Shown one piece after another: positions 1 through 6,491 of a DNA stretch of 6,535 nt. Numbering within the stretch: the first letter of the stretch is position 1; every line of letters starts with the position of its first letter. The notes beneath the pieces were generated by a model. It did not search any database. It saw only the letters and a program-made list of their open reading frames with translations, and was not told the origin of the DNA. The DNA comes from an uncultured Collinsella sp. (GTDB lineage: Bacteria; Actinomycetota; Coriobacteriia; Coriobacteriales; Coriobacteriaceae), in contig CABSBK010000064.1 of assembly GCA_902475865.1 (NCBI GenBank), positions 1 to 6,535 of the forward strand, given 5' to 3'. Position numbers and translations under genes: made by a program.

Positions 1-25
1 CCGTCCCCCTACCCGCCGTGGTTAC

Positions 26-2803
26 CTATTTACGACCGAACTTGATTTTGATTGCGCGTTTCAAAGCGTACTTGCCGAGGCTGGGGAGCTTCTGCTCGTA
101 TTTGACCATCGTGGAGCACTCGGGGCGATCGCGATCCAGATGGATGGCGTCAAATGCGCACTTGGTGGTGCACAGGCCGCAGCCAATGCACTTGTTGGGG
201 TCGACGATCGAGGCACCGCAACCCAGGCAACGGGCGGTCTCGGCGCGCACCTGCTCTTCGGTAAAGGTCTCGACGTACTCGCTAAACGGCGCGACCTTCT
301 CGCGCTCGCGGTCGACATGCGCCACCTCGCGGCTCGCGTTGTCATAGCTCTCAATCACGACATCATCGCGGTCGAGCGCGGTGTAGTGGCGCTGGTTGCG
401 GCCGATGGTGAGCGTGGAGCCCGGCTGCACAAAGCGATGGATGGACACGGCGGCCTCGTGACCGGCGGCGATGGCGTCGATGGCAAAGCTCGGACCGGTG
501 TAGACGTCGCCGCCTACAAAGATGTCGGGCTCGGCGGTCTGATAGGTCTGGGGATCGGCAAGGGCACCTTGGCCGCGGCCAAGCTCCACCTTGGAGCCAG
601 CCAGCAGGTCGCCCCACACAATGGACTGGCCAATCGACATGACGACGCGGTCGGCATCGACACGGCGCAGATCGTTCTCGTCGTACTCGGGCGCAAAACG
701 GCCCTCGTCGTCAAAGACACGCGTGCAGCGCTTGAAGGTAATGCCACATACGCGACCGGACTCGTCCAGGTGAACCTCCTTGGGACCCCAGCCGCAGCTG
801 ATGTGAGCGCCGTCCTCAACGGCCTCGCGACGCTCCTCCTCGCTGGCGGGCATCTGAGCCTCGCTCTCCAGGCAGAACATCTCGACGTGCTCGGAGCCCA
901 GACGGCAGGCGTTGCGGGCCACGTCGATGGCCACGTTGCCGCCGCCCACCACGATGGTGCGGCCGGGCAGCGCGTCGATCTTGCCGCTGTTGACCTCGCG
1001 CAAGAAGTCGACGGCCACGGTCACGTCCTCGGCATCCTCGCCCGGAATACCGGCAAGGCGGCCGCCCTGGCAGCCGATGGCAACATAAAAGGCCTTAAAG
1101 CCCTGCTCGCGCAGCTCATCGAGCGTCACATCGCGACCGACCTCCACGCCATAGCGGAACTCGGCACCCATCAGGCGAATGATCTCGACCTCGGCCTCGA
1201 TAACGTCCTTCTCCAGCTTAAAGCTGGGAATACCGTAGGTGAGCATGCCGCCCGGACGCTCGTTCTTCTCGAACACGACGGGCTTATAGCCCTTTTCGGC
1301 CAGATAAAAAGCGCAGGACAGACCGGCCGGGCCGGCACCGATGATGGCGATCTTCTGGTCGAAGCCGCCGGCACGCGTCGGCGTCACCACGGGCGGGACA
1401 TAGCGGGTCGAGGCGTCCAGATCGCGCTGGGCGATGAACTTCTTGACCTCGTCGATGGCCACGGCGGCGTCCACACGGCCGCGGGTGCAGGCGTCCTCGC
1501 AGCGGCGGTTGCACACACGGCCGCAGATAGCGGGCAGCGGGTTCTCGCGCTTAATGAGTGCTAGGGCCTCGTCATAGCGACCCTGCGCCGCGAGCTTCAA
1601 ATAGCCCTGAACGGCGACATGCGCGGGGCAGGCCGTCTTGCAGGGAGCGGTGCCGGACTTGTGCGTCTCGATGCGGTTGTCATTGCGGTAGTTGGGCGAC
1701 CACTTGGTGTGATCCCACTTGGTGGCATCGGGCAGCTCCTGGCGCGGATACTCGGGCACCTGTCCGCCGGCCTTTTTGCTGCAGAGCTTCTGGCCCAGCT
1801 TAGCGGCACCGGCCGGGCAAACCTCAACGCAGCGACCGCAGGCCACGCACTTGTCCTTCTCGACCTTGGCGACATAGGCCGAGCGCGACAGGTTGGGCGT
1901 GTTGAACAGCTGCGAGGTGCGCAGGGCGTAGCACACGTTGACGTTGCAGTTGCAGATGGCGAAGATCTTGTTCTCGCCGTCGATGTTGGTGATCTGGTGC
2001 ACAAAGCCGTTGTCCTCGGCCTGGCGCAGGATGTCGTAGACCTCGTCGCGCGTCACGTAATGGCCGCGGTCGGTCTCGACCACGTAGTCGGCCATATCGC
2101 CCACGGCGATGCACCAATCGGCGGGGTCGTCGGCGCAGCCCTCACCCATCACGCGACGGCTCGCGCGGCAGCTGCAGGTGCTGGCGGCATACTTACCCTC
2201 GTATTTGTCGAGCCAGTGCTCAATATGCTCAATCGGCACCGAGGTGCTCGCGGCGTCGATGGCCTTCTCGACCGGAATGACGTGCATGCCGATACCGGCG
2301 CCTCCGGGCGGCACCATCGGTGTGGCCTTGGACAGCGGACCCTTGGATGCCTGTTCAAAGAACTTAGCGTAGACCGGGTGCTCCTCGAGCTGGCTCACGC
2401 GCATGTTGAGGAACTCAGCAGAACCCGGCACCAGCATGGGCAGCACCCACTGCTTGGCGCGCTCGGGATTTTCCCAGTTGTACTCAAGCAGGCCCGTGTA
2501 GCTCATGTCGTCGAGCATCTTCTCGATATCGGCCTCGGGCATGCCGGTGAGCTTGACCATCTCGGGCAGCGTATAGGGACGGCGCATCTTCATCTTGCAG
2601 AGCACTTCGGCCTGCTCGTCGGTTGCGGCCTCGGCAAACGACCAGTACTCGTAGCCCAGCAGCTCGTCGCGGCGCAACAGACGGTTGGTGCAGTGCTCGC
2701 ACAGTTTGACGATGGCCTCGCGCGGATGCTCCGGCAGCGGCGGCACAAACTCCGCACCGATATCGGGCTCGGTGTAGCTAATCCCCGGTCCGTTGAGAAT
2801 CAT
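26..2803 (-). CDS. Multi-cluster 4Fe-4S / FAD-dependent oxidoreductase, GltD-like core
   Basis: This is an intact 925-residue soluble protein with no signal peptide. Residues 1-350 resemble a stand-alone anaerobe 4Fe-4S protein family. They hold a CxxC (C35, C38), a winged-helix-like stretch (about 60-130), a C-x-C motif (C210, C212) with C223 and C231, a C284/C286/C291 group, and a ferredoxin motif C319, C322, C325, C329-P. Residues about 383-460 match the GltD/dihydropyrimidine dehydrogenase Fe-S domain (C388, C392, C427, C431, C435, C439). The FAD Rossmann motif G489-x-G491-xx-G494 with E512 follows, then an NAD(P) site GGGNVA (620-625) and the closing FAD motif GGD (764-766). The tail carries RCLGCG (C859, C862) and C872, C875, C878, C882. 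The family is known for electron transfer between NAD(P)H, flavin and Fe-S carriers; the substrate here is unknown. YRR, usual after the NADPH-site strand in GltD, is CLE (644-646), so NADPH preference is doubtful. The ATG at 2803 has an AGAAGGGA ribosome site about 7 bases upstream. No terminator is visible in the 25 bases after the stop. Confidence 0.93.
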   Translation of the reverse strand: MILNGPGISYTEPDIGAEFVPPLPEHPREAIVKLCEHCTNRLLRRDELLGYEYWSFAEAATDEQAEVLCKMKMRRPYTLPEMVKLTGMPEADIEKMLDDMSYTGLLEYNWENPERAKQWVLPMLVPGSAEFLNMRVSQLEEHPVYAKFFEQASKGPLSKATPMVPPGGAGIGMHVIPVEKAIDAASTSVPIEHIEHWLDKYEGKYAASTCSCRASRRVMGEGCADDPADWCIAVGDMADYVVETDRGHYVTRDEVYDILRQAEDNGFVHQITNIDGENKIFAICNCNVNVCYALRTSQLFNTPNLSRSAYVAKVEKDKCVACGRCVEVCPAGAAKLGQKLCSKKAGGQVPEYPRQELPDATKWDHTKWSPNYRNDNRIETHKSGTAPCKTACPAHVAVQGYLKLAAQGRYDEALALIKRENPLPAICGRVCNRRCEDACTRGRVDAAVAIDEVKKFIAQRDLDASTRYVPPVVTPTRAGGFDQKIAIIGAGPAGLSCAFYLAEKGYKPVVFEKNERPGGMLTYGIPSFKLEKDVIEAEVEIIRLMGAEFRYGVEVGRDVTLDELREQGFKAFYVAIGCQGGRLAGIPGEDAEDVTVAVDFLREVNSGKIDALPGRTIVVGGGNVAIDVARNACRLGSEHVEMFCLESEAQMPASEEERREAVEDGAHISCGWGPKEVHLDESGRVCGITFKRCTRVFDDEGRFAPEYDENDLRRVDADRVVMSIGQSIVWGDLLAGSKVELGRGQGALADPQTYQTAEPDIFVGGDVYTGPSFAIDAIAAGHEAAVSIHRFVQPGSTLTIGRNQRHYTALDRDDVVIESYDNASREVAHVDREREKVAPFSEYVETFTEEQVRAETARCLGCGASIVDPNKCIGCGLCTTKCAFDAIHLDRDRPECSTMVKYEQKLPSLGKYALKRAIKIKFGRK

Positions 2804-2894
2804 GGTCGTCCCTTCTCTTGCCGCAGCCTGGCAGGCACGCAGCGCCCCTCTTTTTACGGGCTCGACATGCCCCCACGCCGTTCACCCGTTATTG

Positions 2895-2909
2895 TTGACA
2901 TTGTGTCAA
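2895..2909. repeat. Operator half 1: TTGACA-TTG-TGTCAA palindrome
   Basis: This is a perfect inverted repeat with 6-base arms and a 3-base centre. The arm TTGACA is also a consensus -35 hexamer on either strand, so a bound protein would compete directly with RNA polymerase. It shares the form TTGAC-N5-GTCAA with the second palindrome 23 bases on, which argues against chance. Confidence 0.75.
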
Positions 2910-2913
2910 AAAC

Positions 2914-2942
2914 AGTATTGACGAACCGTCAACAATATTCAA
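2914..2942 (-). promoter_or_regulatory. Candidate sigma-70 promoter for the oxidoreductase
   Basis: Read on the minus strand, TTGAAT (2942 to 2937) is followed after 17 bases by AATACT (2919 to 2914), each a 4-of-6 match to the -35 and -10 consensus. Transcription would start near 2907, leaving a leader of about 100 bases. The second operator palindrome sits between the two boxes. The match is modest and the assignment is an inference. Confidence 0.4.
2918..2932. repeat. Operator half 2: TTGACG-AAC-CGTCAA palindrome
   Basis: This is a second perfect 6-3-6 inverted repeat, differing from the first only in the innermost arm base and the centre. It lies in the spacer of the proposed oxidoreductase promoter, where a bound repressor would block transcription. 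Confidence 0.75.
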
Positions 2943-2976
2943 GACTGTTAGGCGAACGGTCAGGCTCAAACGGATG

Positions 2977-2981
2977 AAAGG
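2977..2981 (+). promoter_or_regulatory. Ribosome binding site deciding the TetR start
   Basis: AAAGG, within GAAAGGCGG, lies 10 bases before the ATG at 2992. An in-frame ATG at 2974 has only a weak CAGG at 2961-2964 before it, and using it would place this purine-rich site inside the gene. The later start is therefore preferred. Confidence 0.55.
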
Positions 2982-2991
2982 CGGCAAGCAC

Positions 2992-3654
2992 ATGAACAGT
3001 AACGCAGCGAACACCTCTGTGGCCGACGCCGTCCCCACGACCGACAGCGCGGCAAAGCGCTTGACGGGCGACGAACGCCGTCGCGAAATCCTCGCCGCCG
3101 TGCGCACCGTGAGTTCCGAGCTGGGCGTGTCGCATCTATCTGTCTCAGCCGTGACCAAGCGAGCCGGCTGTACGCGCTCATTGTTCTACCACTACTTTGC
3201 CGATATGGACGCCGCCGTCACCGCTGTTATGGATGAGGCGATCGACGGTTTTATCTCCGAGCTCGAGCAGTGGAACGCCGGCCGCACCGTCGGTGATATC
3301 GAGGGCGCGCTCGACACCGTCGCCCCGCTCTTTAAGCGCCTGGTCGCCAGCGGCCACGAGCTGCCGAGTACGCTCACCTCGAGCAGCGGCGCGCTCTACG
3401 GCGGCTTTCTGCACAACGTGGTCCAACGCGTGGCACAGTATATCTGCGACACCACCGTGGTGGACTTTGTCGCCCATCATGAGCTACGCATCGACCATGT
3501 CTACGAGACGTTCTACACCCTCATCATGGGACTGTTGATGTATATCCGCACGCACCCCGATGTGCCCGACGAGACGGTCAAGGAGATTATCGCCTCGACG
3601 CTCCACATCGAGGGCTATACCACCAAGTATCCGGAGCGCAAGCCCCAGAACTGA
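2992..3654 (+). CDS. TetR/AcrR-family transcriptional regulator
   Basis: The gene encodes 220 residues from the preferred start, or 226 from the ATG at 2974; about 200-220 is normal for the family. After a polar tail of about 25 residues, residues 28-80 form the typical TetR DNA-binding domain. It begins with an R-R-x-I-L-x-A helix, and the recognition region VSAVTKRAGCTRSLFYHYF (51-69) is followed by D-x-D-A-A. Residues about 100-205 are a helical ligand-binding and dimerisation domain with no close similarity that I recognise, so the effector is unknown. The nearby twin palindromes are the expected operator, which implies autoregulation and control of the divergent oxidoreductase. A membrane-protein gene follows on the same strand. 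TetR proteins are mostly repressors released by a small molecule; that role is assumed here. Confidence 0.92.
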   Translation: MNSNAANTSVADAVPTTDSAAKRLTGDERRREILAAVRTVSSELGVSHLSVSAVTKRAGCTRSLFYHYFADMDAAVTAVMDEAIDGFISELEQWNAGRTVGDIEGALDTVAPLFKRLVASGHELPSTLTSSSGALYGGFLHNVVQRVAQYICDTTVVDFVAHHELRIDHVYETFYTLIMGLLMYIRTHPDVPDETVKEIIASTLHIEGYTTKYPERKPQN

Positions 3655-3671
3655 CGCCATTTGGCCAAACT

Positions 3672-3699
3672 GCCCGCGATCAGAAGAGGGGCCGCGGGC
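3672..3699 (+). other. Intercistronic inverted repeat
   Basis: GCCCGCG (3672-3678) and CGCGGGC (3693-3699) can pair as a 7-bp GC stem with a 14-base loop. No run of T follows, so it is not an ordinary intrinsic terminator. Its position, 5 bases before the ribosome site of the membrane-protein gene, would suit mRNA processing, stability or a partial block between the two genes. Chance occurrence in GC-rich DNA is possible. Confidence 0.4.
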
Positions 3700-3717
3700 G
3701 TGTGAAAGGAGAGCAGC

Positions 3718-4725
3718 ATGCTGTTCGATGTTTGGGGTAGCGATACCCTTATCCACTGGGCCGGCTGGGCCATGGTCTTTATTGGCCTGATCGTGCTCAA
3801 CGAGGTCGGCCGCCGCACCAAGCTGGGCGCGGCAATCATCTTTGGCGTTGCTCCGCTGGCCATGACCATCTACTGCGTCGCCATCGCCGTCGGCGTTTCG
3901 CAGGGTGCCGAGTGGGCGCTCACCAACCCCACCCATGTGTACCAGAACAGCTGGTTCCACTACGCCAAGGTATACGCGGCGCTGGCCGGTTGCTGGGGCT
4001 TCATTGCCATTAAGTACCAGTGGGGCAAGATCGGCAAGGCGCATTGGTTCCGCGCATGGCCGTTTGTGATCGTTGCCATCAACATCATGATCGCCGTCGT
4101 GTCTGACTTCGAGAGCGCCTATCACTTCTTTGTCCTGGGCGAGCCCACCTGGGTCACCTCCGAGGGCGCCACGCAGCTGGCCGGCTGGAACAACGTGTTC
4201 AACGGCATCGCCGGTATCATCAACATCTTCTGCATGACCGGTTGGTGGAGCGTCTACGCCTCCGAGGACAAGACCGACATGCTGTGGCCCGACATGACCT
4301 GGGTCTACATCATCGCCTACGATATCTGGAACTTCTGCTACACCTACAACTGCCTGCCCACCCACTCCTGGTTCTGCGGCTTTGCGCTGCTGCTGGCACC
4401 CACCGTCGCCGCCTTTATCTGGAACAAGGGCGGCTGGATTCAGAACCGCGCCTTTACGCTTGCTATTTGGTGCATGTTTGCCCAGGTGTTCCCGTACTTC
4501 CAGGAGGAGTCCATCTTTGTGACCCACTCCACGCTCGACCCCGGCGCCGCCACCGCGGTCTCGATCGCTGCGCTGATCGCCAACGTCGCCGCGATCATCT
4601 ACATCGCCTACCGCGCCAAGAAGCTCGGTCGCAATCCCTACAAGCAGGATGTCTTTGAGGGCACCAGCGATTGGGAGAAGGCCACCGCTCGTCGCGCCAA
4701 GATTGATTACGCGCACGCCGAGTAA
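3718..4725 (+). CDS. DUF5692-type polytopic membrane protein, tryptophan-rich
   Basis: This 335-residue protein has about eight or nine hydrophobic segments, near residues 12-29, 36-60, 80-99, 112-130, 155-175, 192-210, 218-234, 244-262 and 277-299. A basic cytoplasmic-looking tail follows (R299, K301, K302, R305). I recall this sequence type as DUF5692, a family without assigned function found in gut Coriobacteriia and Clostridia; the match was not checked. It has 21 tryptophans (about 6 percent) and a polar intramembrane stretch YDIWNFCYTYNCLPTHSW (201-218) with D202, N205, N211 and H216, candidates for ligand or cofactor contacts. The ATG has a strong AAAGGAGAG ribosome site 4 bases upstream. 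The gene lies 63 bases after the TetR gene and is followed by a terminator, so the two probably form one operon facing the oxidoreductase. Transport of a small molecule, or a membrane redox step, are the two ideas the context allows. Confidence 0.85.
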   Translation: MLFDVWGSDTLIHWAGWAMVFIGLIVLNEVGRRTKLGAAIIFGVAPLAMTIYCVAIAVGVSQGAEWALTNPTHVYQNSWFHYAKVYAALAGCWGFIAIKYQWGKIGKAHWFRAWPFVIVAINIMIAVVSDFESAYHFFVLGEPTWVTSEGATQLAGWNNVFNGIAGIINIFCMTGWWSVYASEDKTDMLWPDMTWVYIIAYDIWNFCYTYNCLPTHSWFCGFALLLAPTVAAFIWNKGGWIQNRAFTLAIWCMFAQVFPYFQEESIFVTHSTLDPGAATAVSIAALIANVAAIIYIAYRAKKLGRNPYKQDVFEGTSDWEKATARRAKIDYAHAE

Positions 4726-4746
4726 CGCGCCTGGCGCAAACATCGC

Positions 4747-4785
4747 TTGAGTACGAAGCCGCGTAGCCGGCTCCGCGCAACTCAA
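4747..4785 (+). other. Imperfect hairpin between stop codon and terminator
   Basis: TTGAGT (4747-4752) pairs with ACTCAA (4780-4785), and an inner stem AGCCG (4757-4761) pairs with CGGCT (4768-4772). It precedes the terminator by 10 bases and may protect the 3' end of the membrane-protein mRNA. No coding or RNA-gene signal is apparent here. Confidence 0.3.
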
Positions 4786-4795
4786 CGCATTGCAG

Positions 4796-4836
4796 AGCCC
4801 CCGGAATGTGATTCGTCCGCGTTCCGGGGGCTTTTT
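4796..4836 (+). terminator. Rho-independent terminator after the TetR/DUF5692 operon
   Basis: AGCCCCCGGAA (4796-4806) and TTCCGGGGGCT (4822-4832) form a perfect 11-bp stem with a 15-base loop, followed directly by a T run (4832-4836). This is a textbook intrinsic terminator for plus-strand transcription and separates the regulated module from the last gene. Confidence 0.92.
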
Positions 4837-4883
4837 GCTGCCGCGAGGATGCGGCTAAACGATGCACTCGGGTTAAATCGGAT

Positions 4884-4930
4884 CTTATATTTCGCATGCG
4901 CTTTATATAGCTCCATTTTTGGGTACAGTG
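4884..4930 (+). promoter_or_regulatory. A/T-rich leader, candidate promoter of the last gene
   Basis: After the terminator the sequence turns A/T-rich, with TATATT (4886-4891), TTATAT (4903-4908) and TACAGT (4924-4929). One workable pair is TTTATA (4902-4907) and TACAGT with 16-base spacing, giving a start near 4936. No box is close to consensus, so only the region and not the exact promoter is supported. Confidence 0.4.
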
Positions 4931-4958
4931 TTGTCCCGATATTGAGCTTGGGGGATAT

Positions 4959-6461
4959 ATGAAAGATGAGACAATGGGCCAAGAGGATGCGGCCCAAGAT
5001 GCAGAAGCGTGTGCCGAGGCCCTGGAGAGCCTAGACCAGATCGCGCTGGCCGAGATTGCGTTTGACGATTCGAGCGTTGATGTGCAGGATAAGCCGGAAA
5101 TCGAGGCGCAGCCCGATGATCGGGATGCAAAAGACGATGGCGCCGCGCCCGCCGAAGACGAGGCGGGGCACGAGGAATCCGAATGCGAGGCCGACGGCCA
5201 GCCCGGATCCGACACGAGCGAGGAAACCATCTTGCTCGACAACTTGCCGGCCGAAGATTCGCTGACCCGCGAGCTCCCTGGCTTAGGCTCTGCGCCTGCC
5301 GTGGACGAGACCATCGCCATGGGCGATATTCCCCTACCGTCCGTTCCTTCGGCACGCGAAGCCGAGGTTCGTCATCGTAAGATGTCGCCCAGGCGCCGCA
5401 ACCTGATGGTTGCCGGCGTTGCGGCCGTCGCGCTCGTCGCCGGCGGCGCAGGCTATGCTGCCTGGAACGGATATCAGCAAGAGCAGGCTGCCGCTGTCGC
5501 CGCCAGTGCGCACACGATGATGTCGGCGCAAATTGGCGTACATGCCGCGGGGCTCGACTGCTCCACCGGCTCAAAGATCCCCGTGCAGGTGAGTGGCCAG
5601 GACTCCGACGGCTCCTCTGTGAGCGAAACGCTCTACGTTGACGAGCACGGTCGCGGCATTAAGCTGCTGCCCGGCGATTACACGCTCTCCATTGCTGGAT
5701 CCCCCATCGCGGAAGACGGCACCATCTACACCGTCCCGACCACCAAGGCGCAGGTCACCATTAAGAGCGATGGGCAGGATCTGCGCGCTCAAGCCACCTT
5801 TAAGCTCAAGGTACCTTCGGCCGACACGGTGACTGACGACCAGATCGATGCCGCCGCCAAGTATGCCGAGGAAGGGGGCGCAAGCTCTGCCGCCGCGGCA
5901 AAGATACTCCAGCAGGCGGCAATTACGCGCCGCGATGCCGCCGCCAACGCCGTAAGCGCAAGCGAGGCTCAGTCCGCCCGCGATGCCGACGCTCGGCACA
6001 AGGCGACGAACCTGTATCAGCTCGATATTCCGGTTGAGTGGTATGGCAAGGTCGCGACCTGGCAAAACGGCAGCACGCTGTGCATTTATCTGGACAGCGA
6101 CACCAACACACCGCTCGTGACGCTTGTCGCAGTGCGCGACGGCGAGACCTTTACCCCCGATGACGGCGATACGGTTTTGGGCACGGTCAGCCTGGGCAAC
6201 GGCTACACCGTCTACGCCAGCGGCCCTGTCTATCCGTACGTGATTCCGCAAACCATCAACGGGCGCACGCAGAACCCCGTGTCGACCTATCCCATGGACC
6301 AGGCTATTGAACTTGTCGAGCTCACGACCGGCAACCGCTACACCTATAGCCAGATTAAGAACGACCTGGTCGGTAAAGACGGCAAGGCAGACGCCGCGAC
6401 CAAACTCGAGACCGACTACCTCGCCCAGATTCTCCTGCCGAGCATCAAGGCCCAGGACTAG
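4959..6461 (+). CDS. Single-pass membrane-anchored extracytoplasmic protein, unknown function
   Basis: This protein has 500 residues. Residues 1-138 are very acidic and low in complexity, with two similar motifs, EETILLDNLP (88-97) and DETIAMGDIP (116-125). A basic stretch (R138-R147) precedes one membrane helix at about 149-169, so the N terminus should be cytoplasmic and the remainder outside. Residues about 190-285 look like a beta domain with alternating strands around an LLPGDYTLSIAG segment, in the style of a transthyretin/Cna-B fold. Residues 293-350 are an alanine-rich helical linker. Residues 353-430 (LDIPVEWYGKV onward) recall a C-terminal module that I associate with coriobacterial secreted proteins, unchecked. 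C201 and C375 are the only outer cysteines and could pair. The ATG at 4959 follows GGGGGA at 4950-4955; an in-frame ATG at 4974 is an alternative. Terminators on both sides suggest a single-gene unit. No enzyme motif was recognised. Confidence 0.85.
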   Translation: MKDETMGQEDAAQDAEACAEALESLDQIALAEIAFDDSSVDVQDKPEIEAQPDDRDAKDDGAAPAEDEAGHEESECEADGQPGSDTSEETILLDNLPAEDSLTRELPGLGSAPAVDETIAMGDIPLPSVPSAREAEVRHRKMSPRRRNLMVAGVAAVALVAGGAGYAAWNGYQQEQAAAVAASAHTMMSAQIGVHAAGLDCSTGSKIPVQVSGQDSDGSSVSETLYVDEHGRGIKLLPGDYTLSIAGSPIAEDGTIYTVPTTKAQVTIKSDGQDLRAQATFKLKVPSADTVTDDQIDAAAKYAEEGGASSAAAAKILQQAAITRRDAAANAVSASEAQSARDADARHKATNLYQLDIPVEWYGKVATWQNGSTLCIYLDSDTNTPLVTLVAVRDGETFTPDDGDTVLGTVSLGNGYTVYASGPVYPYVIPQTINGRTQNPVSTYPMDQAIELVELTTGNRYTYSQIKNDLVGKDGKADAATKLETDYLAQILLPSIKAQD

Positions 6462-6491
6462 CCAGCCCGAAGACAGCCGCCCAACACCCCA

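Larger units (their letters stand above)
2890..2937. promoter_or_regulatory. 48-bp dyad operator, probable double TetR site
   Basis: The outer arms TATTGTTGAC (2890-2899) and GTCAACAATA (2928-2937) are perfect 10-base inverted repeats. By hand count, 17 of the 24 base pairs about the centre (2913.5) are complementary. The dyad is built from two smaller palindromes listed separately, so it reads as two copies of one operator in opposite orientation, centres 23 bp apart. TetR-family dimers bind such palindromes, usually beside their own gene, and this one starts 55 bases before the repressor start. Binding of two dimers here would cover the likely promoters of both divergent genes. The binding protein is inferred. 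Confidence 0.75.
2804..2991. promoter_or_regulatory. Divergent intergenic control region
   Basis: This 188-base gap separates the oxidoreductase (minus) from the TetR-type gene (plus), so promoters for both must lie here unless one gene is read from outside. Positions about 2887-2950 are clearly richer in A and T than the flanking genes and hold all the operator-like repeats. Positions 2804-2886, the likely untranslated leader of the oxidoreductase, show only its ribosome binding site and no riboswitch fold that I recognise. The plus-strand promoter cannot be fixed by eye. TTGACG at 2918-2923 with AAGACT at 2941-2946 (17-base spacing) is one weak option. Confidence 0.8.

Noticed and set aside
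140..1564. Long plus-strand open frame (474 codons) opposite the oxidoreductase
   Set aside because: Alanine/glycine/leucine/histidine-rich translation with no family features; it is the mirror of a GC-rich gene that has clear domains on the other strand.
2804..2889. Riboswitch in the oxidoreductase leader
   Set aside because: Only a short GCCTG/CAGGC self-complementarity (2826-2836) with a one-base loop is seen, and no known aptamer core.
1619..2977. Second long plus-strand open frame (452 codons) running into the divergent control region
   Set aside because: It is antisense to the N-terminal half of the oxidoreductase, has no ribosome site of note, and crosses the operator region.
3484..4785. 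Minus-strand open frame (433 codons) opposite the DUF5692 gene
   Set aside because: The plus-strand frame encodes a coherent membrane protein with a strong ribosome site; the antisense product is low-complexity and extends through the downstream hairpin region.
4726..4795. Possible tRNA or small RNA after the DUF5692 gene because of several short stems
   Set aside because: The stems do not form a cloverleaf and no T-loop GTTC-type sequence is present; a simple 3' hairpin followed by a terminator explains it.
4595..5320. Minus-strand open frame (241 codons) across the terminator and leader
   Set aside because: Serine/arginine-rich translation, spans a strong terminator and two real genes, and has no ribosome site.
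5571..6251. Minus-strand open frame (226 codons) inside the last gene
   Set aside because: Shadow frame of GC-rich coding sequence without start signals or recognisable motifs.
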